Source: JAENVT01 sp963773085
GTDB lineage: Bacteria; Actinomycetota; Acidimicrobiia; Acidimicrobiales; Ilumatobacteraceae
Assembly: GCA_963773085.1 (NCBI GenBank)
Contig: CAVYZS010000014.1
Coordinates: forward strand, 248,001-312,000
DNA length: 64,000 nucleotides
Direction of reading: 5' to 3'
Below the pieces are notes generated by a model. That model was not told where the DNA came from. It saw only the letters and a list, made by a program, of their open reading frames with translations, and did no database searches. A program made the translations under genes and the position numbers. This document shows positions 46,309-55,375 of this stretch, one piece after another (position 1 is the stretch's first letter; every line of letters begins with the position of its first letter).

Positions 46309-48064
46309 CTAGTCGTCGGTTGGCTGATCGCCCGGCGCGTCGCTCGGTGCTTCACGACGTGCGCGATGACCCCGACGAGGGCGTCGACGATCCGCGGTTC
46401 GAACTGGGTGCCGCTACCGGCGACGATGTGACGCACGGCATCGGTCGATGACCAGGCGTGCTTGTAGCGATGCGCCGTGACGAGGGCGTCGTAGACATCG
46501 GCGACGGCGACGAGTCGACCGCTCAGTGGAATTGCGTCCCGCGCCAGACCGGCGGGATAGCCACTGCCGTCCCATCGCTCGTGATGCGACAGCGCGACCT
46601 CGGCGGCCAGCTGGATCAGCGTCGACCTGCTGCCCGGCAAAGACGGTGGCACCGACGGTGGTGTGCGTCTTCATGATCGTCGAACTCCGCGTCGGTCAGC
46701 GGACCTGGCTTCTGCAGGATCGCGTCGGGCACGCCGACTTTGCCGACGTCGTGCAACCGGCCCGCCAAGCGGAGCTCCTCGGCCCAACCCCGGTCCTCGC
46801 CCAGCTGGATCGCCGAGTTCGGCCGCCAGTTCGCCGACCCGCGAGGAGTGCTCGCCGGAATCCGGGTCGCGGTACTCGGAGATCACCGCCAGCCGTTCGA
46901 ACGCCTCGTAGTGCTGCTCCTCGAGATCCTGCGTCCGCGCCGTGACCAGCTCCTCCAGCTCGGTCGTGCGGACCCGCAGCAGCTCTGCCTGGTCGCGCGC
47001 AGCCAGCGTGTCGTGCGAGATCTGCAGCGTCTTGATCCGCAGGTCGGTGTCGCGATTGAAGATCTGTCTCGTGGATGCGGCTGCAGGCCTCACGGTGCAA
47101 CAACGCCTCCTCGAATCGACCGAGCGACTTGAAGACCTCGGCGAGCAGCCCGTGAGCGACGAGCTCGATGTCGGAGAACTCGTTCTGCTGGGCGACTTCG
47201 ACTGCTGCTTCGAGCGCCGCGATCGCATCGGCCGTGTCCCCAGTGGCGATGCAGACGCGGCCTCGGGCGAGTCTGCACGGCGACGAGCGCCATCGGCGAG
47301 GTGCGTGTGAGCTGGTGCCAATCCGGTTCAGCGACTCGTCCGCCTCATCGAGGCAGGCGTTGGCTCTGCGGCAGCATCTGCAGCTCGGCGTAGGCCTCGG
47401 CGAGGTTGGCCAGGATCTCGGCGACATGCTCGGGAAGGTGCTCGCGAGCGATCTCCAGGGCCGCCTCACCCAGGCTGACGGCGAGCAGGTTCTCCTTGCG
47501 CTCGGCACGGACCTTGGCCATGTTGGCCAGCGTGATCGCATCGAATCCGCGCCGCGGGCTCTTGCGGTTGGCCTCGAGCGCTGCCTCGTAGGTGACGATC
47601 GCCCTGTCGGTGTCGCGCAGGCTGTGATGGACGGCGGCAATCGTGTTGAGCAGGTTGCCGAGATCGCCGAGCTCCGAGCATCGACCCGGTAGATCTCCAA
47701 CGCCTGCAGCAGATTCTCGAGCGCCTGCGAGATAGTTGCCCGCCTGGTGGTGGACGATGCCGATCAGGTTCAGCGCCCACACCTCGACGACAGGCGCTGC
47801 GCAGCGGCGCGCCAGGTCTCTCGCCTCGAGAGCCAGACCGAACGCCTCGTCGAGCTGACCGAGCTGGTAGGTCACGCTGGCCAGGCGATACAACGCCTCC
47901 GCTTCACCCTGCTGGTCGCCGTTCGAGCGCGCCAGAACACGTGCCTGCTGCACCAGTGACACGGGACTTGATCAGGTCGTCGACCTCGACACTGCGCGCC
48001 TCGTCGAGAAGGTCTCGGACGGACTTGCCGCTCCGGCCCCTTCCCTCAGAGATATCGCAGACAT
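46309..48064 (-). CDS. TPR-repeat protein with C-terminal HD-GYP phosphodiesterase domain (frameshifted)
   Basis: About 585 residues. The N-terminal two thirds are TPR-like helical repeats (QGEAEALYRLASVTYQLGQL, LGNLLNTIAAVHHSLRDTDR, FDAITLANMAKVRAERKENL, HVAEILANLAEAYAEL). A coiled coil (LLRVRTTELEELVTARTQDL) leads to an HD-GYP domain: RLHDVGKVGVPDAIL, HHERWDGSGYPAGLARDAIP and LVAVADVYDALVTAHRYK. It should hydrolyse cyclic di-GMP. No GGDEF, receiver or membrane part is visible. Indels near 47960, 47710, 47345, 47070, 46820, 46640 and 46345 break it. The start (ATG 48064) and the end (EAPSDAPGDQPTDD) are inferred. Confidence 0.8.
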
Positions 48065-48268
48065 CGCCAACGATCGACCAACCCTTCGGTCCTCCTCGGA
48101 CCACGCGAATAGACTGCGAACGCCACGTCGGCGCCACACGTGGACTATCGGCAGAATGTGACCAAAGCTTGACTGATACACACAGTGAGCTGTGACCACT
48201 CCGCAGTGTACGTACGGCCGCGTCGATCCTGCGCCGTATCGTTGGATGCAGATGCGGGGCGAACAACG
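48065..48268. other. divergent intergenic region
   Basis: A 204-bp gap between the HD-GYP and M48 genes, the longest in the window. It holds an inverted repeat CCACGT / ACGTGG at 48123-48128 and 48138-48143. I see no clear promoter for either gene. Confidence 0.4.
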
Positions 48269-49171
48269 GTGACCAGCACTCGGCGCCGGGTTGACAGCTC
48301 CGCGGTGTCGGCCTTCTTGCCGGTCATTGCCGTCATCCCGCTGTGGCTCCTGGCGCTCGCTGTCGTGTGGTTGCCACTACGCGTGGTCTGGCACATCTCG
48401 TTCGTGACCTTCGCGTGTGCGGCTACCTCGCCGCTGTGCTGCTGCTGTTCCTCCGCCCGGTGCAGGTGGCGATCCTCGCGCCGCTGCTCGGCGCCCGCCG
48501 GCCCACACGACACGAACGAGCGACGCTCGACATCGCCTGGAGATCCGTCCTCCAGGCCAACCGGCTTGCCGGTCGCGGCGGTTCGTGCATCGCCGTGCTG
48601 CCGATCGACGAGTTGAACGCCTTCGCCTGCGGAGGCCACCTGGTCGTCGTCACGTCCTACGCGATCGACACGCTGCCCCGCGACGAGTTGAGCGGCGTGC
48701 TGGCGCACGAGCTCAGCCATCACCTCGGATCGCACACCGTCGCACTGACGATCGGCCATTGGTTGAGCCTGCCGGTCTTCGCCCTGGCCCGTATCGGGTT
48801 CTTCCTGCAGAACGTGGCGACCGCAGCGACACGCACCTTCGCCCGGCGCTCGTCGTCGCTGACAGCGCTCGGCCAATTCGCGGCGCGATCCTCATGGCGA
48901 TCTCGTGGATCTTCCTCAGCGGCCTGCTGCTGAGCAACTCCATCGCCAACGTCGTCGGACGCAACGCCGAACTGCAAGCCGATCGTCGCGCCGTCACGCA
49001 TGGGGTTCGGCAGGCCGTTGGCGAGCGCCCTGCGGCGGGTGATCGGCGAGCGCCGCGGTGAGCGGCCGACGACGTGCGCGCGAACGGCTGGCAGCTACCC
49101 ACCCGCCGGCGCGAACCCGTGTCGCCCAGATCGAGGCCCTGCTGCGGCGATCGCGAGCGCTGCGCAGCTAG
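48269..49171 (+). CDS. M48-family membrane metallopeptidase (frameshifted)
   Basis: About 301 residues of HtpX/Ste24-like zinc protease. Two N-terminal membrane segments (FLPVIAVIPLWLLALAVVWL and GYLAAVLLLFLRPVQVAILA) precede INELNAF-like NAFACGGHLVVVT, the zinc motif LAHELSHHLGSHTV, membrane stretch LMAISWIFLSGLLLSNSIAN and the third ligand region NAELQADRRAV. The end reads ARTRVAQIEALLRRSRALRS. Indels near 48415, 48890 and 49005, and one more near 49065, break the frame. GTG 48269 starts it. It lies 9 nt upstream of the ABC genes. Confidence 0.82.
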
Positions 49172-49180
49172 CTTCCACGT

Positions 49181-50143
49181 GTGACCGCAGCGCTGCAGAC
49201 ACGAGCGCTCACCCGCCGCTTCGGCGACACGGTGGCGGTCGACGGCATCGACCTGCGACGTCGACGCCGGCGAGATCTACGGCTTCCTCGGCCCCAACGG
49301 TGCCGGGAAGAGCACGACGGTGCGCATGCTCACGACGCTGCTGCTGCCGTCGGCGGGAACGGCCACGGTTGCCGGCTTCGATGTGCGCCACGAGGCCGAC
49401 ATGGTGCGACTGCGAATCGGTGTCGCCTTGCAAGACGCGGCGCTCGATCCCGAAGCAGACCGGGCCGCGAGCTCCTCGACCTGCAGGGCCGGCTCTACGG
49501 GCTCAGCGCCGCCGAGCGCACGCCAACGGATCGCGTGACCTGCTCGTGCTCGTCGACATCGGCGATGCGATCGATCGCCGCATCGGCACCTACTCCGGCG
49601 GGATGAAGCGACGTCTCGACCTCGCCGCGGCGCTCGTGCACGAGCCCGAGGTGCTGTTCCTCGACGAGCCGACGACCGGTCTCGATCCGTCGAGTCGCGC
49701 CGCCGTCTGGGACGAGGTCCGTCGGCTCAACGAACGAACGCGGCACGACGATCTTCCTCACGACGCAGTACCTCGAGGAGGCCGATGCTCTGGCCGACCG
49801 AGTCGGGATCATCGCCAGAGGGCAGGATCGTCGCCGAGGGCACGCCGGCAGATCTCAAGCGTTCCATCGGATCCGACGTGATCATCGCCAAGGGCCAACC
49901 CGGCGAGACCGAGCGGATCACGCAGGCACTCGCCGTCGGTCGACGGATCTCGGACGAGGTCGAGTCCGCCGGCGACGAGGTCGTCATCTCCGTCAGTCAA
50001 CGGCGCCAAGGCGATCAGCCCCGTGGCAGTGGCGCTGGCCGAACGCGGCATCGTCGGTGGAGGGGCTCACGCTGCGGACGCCGACGCTCGACGATGTCTT
50101 CTTCCACGTCACGGGCGAACGGATGGGCGACGACGCGCCATGA
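49181..50143 (+). CDS. ABC-2 exporter ATPase, DrrA-like (frameshifted)
   Basis: ATP-binding subunit of a daunorubicin-resistance-type exporter, about 320 residues. It has LQTRALTRRFGDTVAVDGID, Walker A in GFLGPNGAGKSTTVRMLTTL, Q-loop IGVALQDAALDPE, signature GTYSGGMKRRLDLAAALVHE, Walker B VLFLDEPTTGLD, the switch FLTTQYLEEADALADRVGII, and the C-terminal TPTLDDVFFHVTG. Indels near 49258, 49465, 49530, 49745, 49820 and 50000 break it. The stop overlaps the permease start (ATGA). The cargo is unknown. Confidence 0.87.
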
Positions 50144-50950
50144 GCGAGCGACCCGATCGACTCAACGGGTGTCGCCCGCGAAGCGCCGGCTTCCTCGAGG
50201 ATCTCCACAGCGTCTCGCTGCGGGCGATCCGTCTGACGTGGCGCGATCCCGAGGCGTTCCTCCCGGCACTCGTCATCCCCGTGTTCTTCTTCGTCGTCAA
50301 CGTCGGTGCGCTGCAGAAGTTCGTCGAGGGCAGCTTTCCCGCCGGGCTTCGACTACAAGGCGTTCCAGCTTCCCGTCGCCGTCGTGTTCGCCGTCACCGG
50401 GGTCAGCCGCGCCACCTCGCTGGTGCTCGACATCCAGGACGGCTACTTCGATCGACTGCTGCTGACACCGGTCAGTCGCGGCACGTTGCTGCTCGGCCTG
50501 ATGACCGCCGATGTCGTGCTGATCATCGCGCTCGCCACCCCGGTCGCCGTGCTCGGGCTGATCATCGGCATCCACCCGGCGACGGGGCTGCTCGGCATCG
50601 TCGCCTTCGTGCTGATGGCCGGCTTGTGGGGTCTCGCGTTCACCGGCTTTCCGTATTCGATCGCTCTCCGCACCGGCAACCCGACGGCAGTCAACAACGC
50701 CTTCTTGCTGTTCTTCCCCTTCGCCTTCCTGACGACGGCATACCTGCCGCAGGAGAGCATGACCGGTTGGCTGGCCACGGCGACGAAGTTCAATCCGACG
50801 ACCTACCTCTTGGAAGGAATGCGCGCCCTGCTGCAGGAGGGCTGGAAGTGGCGACCGATCGGGGGCGCCCTGCTGGCGACCGTCGGTGTCGGGGCTGTCT
50901 CGTTCAGCCTCGCCTTCGCCGCGCTTCGCGGCCGGGTCAAGCGGAACTGA
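50140..50950 (+). CDS. ABC-2 type permease (one frameshift)
   Basis: Membrane half of the exporter, about 270 residues and six helices. It has FLPALVIPVFFFVVNVGALQ, VLDIQDGYFDRLLLTPVSRG, ATPVAVLGLIIGIHPATGLL, FVLMAGLWGLAFTGFPYSIA and FLLFFPFAFLTTAYLPQESM, the last two typical of DrrB-like proteins. An indel near 50345 breaks the frame. It ends 20 bp before dyad repeat copy B. Confidence 0.87.
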
Positions 50951-50970
50951 TCTTCGTTTCTGCCGCTTAG

Positions 50971-51027
50971 CGAGCTTTGTCGCTCTCAACAGGCTGGACA
51001 TGTTCGGAGCGACAAGTTCAAGTTCGG
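50971..51027. repeat. 57-bp dyad repeat, copy B (probable bidirectional terminator)
   Basis: Closely matches the reverse complement of 14060-14112: both share CGAGCTTTGTCGCTCTCAAC, then a G-rich centre, then CATGTTCGGAG and an AGTTCGG end. It also lies between convergent genes (the permease and ybaK). Confidence 0.7.
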
Positions 51028-51060
51028 CGACTGTCTTGCGGCGAACGAACTCGGTTGCTG

Positions 51061-51549
51061 CTAGGAGCGGGTGCCGATCGGGGCGGTCACCGCGTCGAGA
51101 ACGGCGATGAGGTCGTCGGGGGCGATCTCGATGTCGAGGCCTCGACGGCCGCCGCTGACGAAGATCGAGTCGAAGAGCACGCACGTCTCGTCGATCACCA
51201 CCGGCAGCGGCCGCTTCTGACCGAACGGGCTGATCCCGCCGACGACGTACCCGGTGAGCCGTTGGGCAGTCTCGGGCAGGCACATCTCGGCCCGCTTGCC
51301 GTGCACCGCGGCAGCGAGTTCCTTCAGGGAGAGTTGCCCGCTGACGGGCACGATGGCGACGACGTGGGTGTGGTCGTCGACGGTCGCGATCAGCGTCTTG
51401 AACACGCGCTCGAGCTCGACTCCCAACGCCACCGCTGCGGCCTGGCCGAAGTGTCGCTCAGCTGGGTCGGCGTCGAACTCGTGTAGCCGATACGGCACAC
51501 CGGCAGCGTCGAGCGCCACGATCGCCGGGGTTCCACCTCGTGCCATCAC
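51061..51549 (-). CDS. ybaK: Cys-tRNA(Pro)/aminoacyl-tRNA deacylase, YbaK family
   Basis: A 162-residue editing hydrolase that clears Cys or Ala from tRNA(Pro). It has YRLHEFDADPAERHFGQAAA, RVFKTLIATVDD with the conserved Lys, AIVPVSGQLSLKELAAAVHG, and the loop GYVVGGISPFGQKRPLPVVI, which is diagnostic (GGISP). Start ATG 51549, or ATG 51546 directly after. It is followed, in convergence, by the dyad repeat. The frame is intact. Confidence 0.92.
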   Translation of the reverse strand: MMARGGTPAIVALDAAGVPYRLHEFDADPAERHFGQAAAVALGVELERVFKTLIATVDDHTHVVAIVPVSGQLSLKELAAAVHGKRAEMCLPETAQRLTGYVVGGISPFGQKRPLPVVIDETCVLFDSIFVSGGRRGLDIEIAPDDLIAVLDAVTAPIGTRS

Positions 51550-51561
51550 AAGCGTGACGTC

Positions 51562-52435
51562 TCAGGTCGCTGTGGCGCCGTTGAACTCCTCGACGAGCGG
51601 CGCGAAGGAGTCCATCGTGGCCAGCGCCGCATCCCTGTCGAGCGCGGGCAGCATCAGCGATGGCGCAGCGTCGCACCGACGTCGCGCAGTCGACCGAGGT
51701 TGGCGGCATCGGGCTTTGCGGCGTAGATCCCGAGGCTGCAGCGTTGCCGGATCGCGGCCGGCGGTTTCGGCCATGTTCTGCAGCTTGAGCCAGGCGTCGT
51801 CGATCGGCCAGCGCCCTGCGATCGGCATCCACACGTCGCCGTATTCGATGATGTGGCGAAAGTGCAGATCGGTCGGCGAGGCTCCGATGAAGATCGGCGG
51901 GTGCGGGAACTGCAACGGCTTCGGCCAGGCCCACGACGGCTCGAAGTCGACGTACTTGCCGTGGAACTCGGCTTCGTCGTGCGTCCACAGCGCCTTGCAA
52001 GCCAGTACCTTCTCGCGGACCACCGCCCGCCGATGAGCGATGTCGACGCCGTGCGCTTCCATCTCCTCGTGGTTCCAGCCGTACCCGATGCCGAACAGGA
52101 AGCGCCCACCCGAGATCACGTCGAGTGAGGCGACCTCCTTGGCCAACCACAACGGATCCCGCTGGGCCACGAGCGTGATCCCGGTGCCGATACGCAGCGT
52201 CGTCGTGACGACGGCTGCGGCCGTGAGGGCGACGAACTGATCGTGAGTGCGCCAGTACTCCTCGGGCAGCGGTGGTGCGCCGTCGATGCCGCCCCACGGG
52301 GTGCGGCGGCTCGACGGGGATGTGTGAGTGCTCGGGGAACCACAGCGAATCGAATCCCGCGATCTCGGCCTCGCGAGCCAACTCGACCGGCTGGATACCG
52401 AGATCGGTGGGGAACATCAGTAGTCCGATGCGCAT
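51562..52435 (-). CDS. LLM-class F420-dependent oxidoreductase (frameshifted)
   Basis: TIM-barrel luciferase-like flavin/F420 enzyme of about 291 residues. It has MRIGLLMFPTDLGIQPVELA, AGFDSLWFPEHSHIPVE, LWLAKEVASLDVISGGRFLF, GIGYGWNHEEMEAHGVD and PPIFIGASPTDLHFRHIIEY, all typical of actinobacterial F420 members. Indels near 52320, 52175, 51745 and 51665 break it. ATG 52435 has TACCCT 6 nt upstream with no ribosome site. The substrate is unknown. Confidence 0.85.
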
Positions 52436-52441
52436 CGGCCC

Positions 52442-52447
52442 AGGGTA
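52442..52447 (-). promoter_or_regulatory. -10 element TACCCT, leaderless start
   Basis: Minus-strand TACCCT ends 6 nt before ATG 52435. The same hexamer and spacing recur before the MBL gene at 53248. Confidence 0.55.
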
Positions 52448-52458
52448 CGCGAACGTCG

Positions 52459-53248
52459 TCAGCCGAGGCGAACGGCGACACCGGTCAACGATGCGTCTGC
52501 CGGCGGGTGGCGTTCGAAGACCATCGGGTCGTGACCGGGAACGATCACGCCGCCGGGTCCGGCGAGCGACGCGCAACCGGTCGTAGCCGGCGATCATCGC
52601 CGGCACGTCGAACACGATCGGAGAACGGCCGCGTCGCCTCCATGTTCTCGTAGTAGTGACTGGCGTCGGACGCCAGGACCAGCCACCCTGCCGCGGTGCT
52701 CGACTCGCACTGCCTGCAGGCCATCGGTGTGACCACCGATGTGATGCACCGAGACGCCCGGAGCGAGCTCGGCGTCGCCATCGTGGAAACACACCCGCTT
52801 GGCATGCACGGCCATCACCATCTCGGCCACGTGACGTGCCGTGAACGGATGGCTGTATTCGCTCTCGATCATGTTGCGACCGGTGGCGAACGCCATCTCG
52901 CGGTCCTGCAGATGGAACTGGGCGTTCGGGAACTGGTCGAAGCCTCCGACGTGGTCGTAGTGCAGGTGGGTGAGCACCACCGTGGGCGCCGATTGCGGCA
53001 TCGACGCCGATCATGCTCAAACCCTCGGCGGCCGTGCGCAGAAGCCTGCGGTTGCGATGCTGCGCGTCGAACGAGTTGAAGCCGGTGTCGACGATGATCG
53101 TGCCGTCGCGGCCGACGATCGCCCACACGAAGTAGTCCATCGCCATCGGGACATCGTGCGGATCGCCACCGAGGAAGTGCTCTGGCCGGCGTGCGTCGCG
53201 CTCCGCGTACTTGACCGCGAACACTTCGTACGTCTCCGGTTCAGTCAC
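52459..53248 (-). CDS. MBL-fold metallohydrolase, N-acyl-homoserine-lactonase-like (frameshifted)
   Basis: About 262 residues of metallo-beta-lactamase fold. It has YFVWAIVGRDGTIIVDTGFN, the metal motif LTHLHYDHVGGFDQFPNAQF (HxHxDH), SVHHIGGHTDGLQAVRVE with a later His, and the corrected end VPGHDPMVF with SLTGVAVRLG. This resembles the AhlD/AttM lactonase group, which also includes hydrolases of other substrates. Indels near 52995, 52690, 52615 and 52560 break it. GTG 53248 shares a promoter box with the divergent gene at 53267. Confidence 0.83.
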
Positions 53249-53253
53249 CGTCG

Positions 53254-53260
53254 TAGGGTA
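53254..53260. promoter_or_regulatory. shared bidirectional -10 box TAGGGTA
   Basis: Plus strand TAGGGT (53254-53259) ends 7 nt before ATG 53267; minus strand TACCCT (53260-53255) ends 6 nt before GTG 53248. One 7-bp sequence can therefore start two leaderless transcripts in opposite directions. Confidence 0.6.
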
Positions 53261-53266
53261 CCGAAC

Positions 53267-53731
53267 ATGGATGATTCACTGTTTCAAACCGGCATCGACG
53301 CCCGCTCGCGGGTGCTCGGACCGGAGTTCGTCACCAAGGCCTTTGCCACTGCGGACAGCTTCAACCGCGACATGCAGGAGATGGTCACCGAGTACTGTTG
53401 GGGTGGCGTTTGGGGTCGCAGCGCGCTCAGCGATCAGCAGCGCAGCCTCAACAACCTGTGCATCCTCGCCTCGTTGAATCGCGCCCACGAGTTCAAACTG
53501 CACTTCCGAGGTGCGCTGCGCAACGGCTGCACGCTCGATGAGTTGCGTGACACATTGATCCAGGTGATGGTCTACGCCGGCGTGCCCGCAGGCGTCGAAG
53601 CGTTCCGCTTGGCTCGTGAAGTGCTCGACGCCGAAGGTGTGTCACCACCGCCGACCGACCGAGCGATGCCCGACATCGCCGACAGCCCCGCGGCTCCGGC
53701 CCAGCCAGCATCGGCAACCTCCGGCCAATGA
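53267..53731 (+). CDS. carboxymuconolactone decarboxylase family protein
   Basis: A 154-residue helical AhpD/CMD-fold protein. It has FATADSFNRDMQEMVTEYCW, GGVWGRSALSDQQRSLNNLC and HFRGALRNGCTLDELRDTLI with VMVYAGVPAGVEAFRLAREV, the pattern of gamma-carboxymuconolactone decarboxylases. The redox CxxC of AhpD is absent. It overlaps the following dehydrogenase by 4 nt (ATGA), so the two act together, perhaps in breakdown of an aromatic or hydroxyacid compound. The frame is intact. Confidence 0.87.
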   Translation: MDDSLFQTGIDARSRVLGPEFVTKAFATADSFNRDMQEMVTEYCWGGVWGRSALSDQQRSLNNLCILASLNRAHEFKLHFRGALRNGCTLDELRDTLIQVMVYAGVPAGVEAFRLAREVLDAEGVSPPPTDRAMPDIADSPAAPAQPASATSGQ

Positions 53732-54582
53732 CAGTCGGCTTCATCGGTCTCGGCAAGATGGGCGGCCCGATGGCCGCCAACGTTGCCGCCGCGACGCCTG
53801 GCCTGGTGTGCTTCGACGTGGCCGGCACCGAGACGCGCATGCCGTCCGGCGCCGTTGCAGCCACCTCGATCTCGGATCTCGCACGCCGGTGCGTGACGGT
53901 GTTGGTCAGCGTTCCCGATGGCGCGGCAACACTGGCCGTGGCTCGCCAGATGGTCGCCACCGACAACAGCGTCGTCGAGACAGTTGTCGATCTGTCGACG
54001 ATCGGGCCGAAGGCGGCTACCGAGTCGTCACGGTTGCTCGACCAGGCCGGCATCACCTATTGCGATGGCCCCGTCTCCGGTGGGGCCGCCGGGGCCCGAG
54101 CGGCGACGATCTCGTTGATGTTCGCCGGCCCGTCCGAGGTGCTCGACGCTCAACGGGCATTGCTGGAATCGTTCACCGGAAACGTCTTTCACGTCGGCGA
54201 CAGCGCCGGTCAGGGGCAGGCGATGAAGCTGGCCAACAACTTCCTGTCCGCCACGGCTCTGGCGGCGACATCGGAAGCGTTGGCGTTCGGCGTTGCCCAC
54301 GGACTCGACATGGCGACCATGATCGACGTGCTGAATGTCTCCACCGGACGTAACTCGGCGACAACCGACAAGTTCCCCAACCGCATCCTCACCGGCAGCT
54401 ACGACGCCGGATTCTCCACGGCACACATGACCAAAGATGTCGCGTTGTTCGTCGACGGGACCGGCGAGGTCAACACGGCGAATGCCGTTGCCGCGGCCGT
54501 CGCCGACACATGGCGCGGCTGCGATGTCGGTCTACCCGGCAGCGACTTCACGGAGATCTGGCGATACGTCTACGAGCGTTGA
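53728..54582 (+). CDS. 3-hydroxyisobutyrate dehydrogenase-like NAD(P) oxidoreductase
   Basis: A 284-residue beta-hydroxyacid dehydrogenase. It has the Rossmann start MTVGFIGLGKMGGPMAANVA, VVDLSTIGPKAATESS, the substrate loop ITYCDGPVSGGAAGARAATI, the catalytic Lys in GQAMKLANNFLSATALAATS, and NVSTGRNSATTDKFPNRIL. It is translationally coupled to the CMD-family gene. It might act on a tartronate, succinate or isobutyrate semialdehyde. The frame is intact. Confidence 0.88.
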   Translation: MTVGFIGLGKMGGPMAANVAAATPGLVCFDVAGTETRMPSGAVAATSISDLARRCVTVLVSVPDGAATLAVARQMVATDNSVVETVVDLSTIGPKAATESSRLLDQAGITYCDGPVSGGAAGARAATISLMFAGPSEVLDAQRALLESFTGNVFHVGDSAGQGQAMKLANNFLSATALAATSEALAFGVAHGLDMATMIDVLNVSTGRNSATTDKFPNRILTGSYDAGFSTAHMTKDVALFVDGTGEVNTANAVAAAVADTWRGCDVGLPGSDFTEIWRYVYER

Positions 54583-54604
54583 CGGTCCACGGAGAGAACC
54601 GCCC

Positions 54605-55297
54605 TCAGTCGAGTTGCTCGTGCAGGAAGCTGACTACCTGCGGCCAGACCACTGCCGCCACCTCCTCGTCGAGCGTGCCGAGGGCGTTGTGCGGTGCCAT
54701 GAACGCGTGACCCGTACCGGCGTGGACGGTGAGCGTGACGTCCTTGCCCAGGCCCTGCAGCTTCGCCTCCAGCGCAGCCGCACCCGCGGGTGAGAAGAAG
54801 TCGTCGTGCTCGGCCATGTGGCCACGGACCGTCGCCGTCATCGACGACCAGTCGGGTTCCATGTCGCCCTGCGGAAAGCCGTAGAACGGCACCACGGCGA
54901 CCACCTTGTCGGGGCGACCGGCGGCGATCAGGAACGACAACATTCCACCCATGCAGAACCCGACGACGCCGATGCCTCGCCCAGTGACCCCGTCGAGTGC
55001 GGAGAGATAGTCGATCGCCCCACTCATGTCGCGTGCTGCGCGATCCGGCGGCATCGACTGCATCAACTGCCCGGCCTTGTCCATCTCGTCGTGCTGGGCG
55101 AGTTCCCCGTGGTACAGGTCGGGGGCGAGTGCCACGAAGCCGGCAGCAGCGAGACGAGACGCCATCTCCTTGATCCCCGAGTCGAGCCCCCACCACTCCT
55201 GGATCACCAGCACCCCTGGGCCGGAACCACCCTCCGGCTTGACCAGGTAGCCGGACGCATCGGAACCATTGCTGGGAAAGGAAATCGTTTCAGCCAT
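54605..55297 (-). CDS. dienelactone hydrolase family protein
   Basis: A 230-residue alpha/beta hydrolase. It has VLVIQEWWGLDSGIKEMASR, FVALAPDLYHGELAQHDEMD, the nucleophile elbow GVVGFCMGGMLSFLIAAGRP (Cys nucleophile, GFCMGG), acidic FFSPAGAAALEAKLQ and the His in TVHAGTGHAFMAPHN. It matches the ClcD/DLH group. ATG 55297 has TACCGT 6 nt upstream. It converges with the dehydrogenase at 54582. The frame is intact. Confidence 0.9.
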   Translation of the reverse strand: MAETISFPSNGSDASGYLVKPEGGSGPGVLVIQEWWGLDSGIKEMASRLAAAGFVALAPDLYHGELAQHDEMDKAGQLMQSMPPDRAARDMSGAIDYLSALDGVTGRGIGVVGFCMGGMLSFLIAAGRPDKVVAVVPFYGFPQGDMEPDWSSMTATVRGHMAEHDDFFSPAGAAALEAKLQGLGKDVTLTVHAGTGHAFMAPHNALGTLDEEVAAVVWPQVVSFLHEQLD

Positions 55298-55303
55298 GGC
55301 CGA

Positions 55304-55309
55304 ACGGTA
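55304..55309 (-). promoter_or_regulatory. -10 element TACCGT, leaderless start
   Basis: Minus-strand TACCGT ends 6 nt before ATG 55297. Confidence 0.5.
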
Positions 55310-55361
55310 GTCGTCGTGCGAATTCGACCGCGACGCCGCGGCGCCATGACGAGCCCATAAG

Positions 55362-55367
55362 TAGCCT
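55362..55367 (+). promoter_or_regulatory. -10 element TAGCCT, leaderless start
   Basis: TAGCCT ends 8 nt before GTG 55376. The same hexamer and spacing are seen before ATG 6904. Confidence 0.45.
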
Positions 55368-55375
55368 GGCCAACC

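Noticed and set aside
51458..53248. A single 596-residue minus-strand protein
   Set aside because: It joins pieces of two distinct genes (MBL hydrolase and LLM oxidoreductase) through out-of-frame stretches; each gene has its own start, stop and promoter box.
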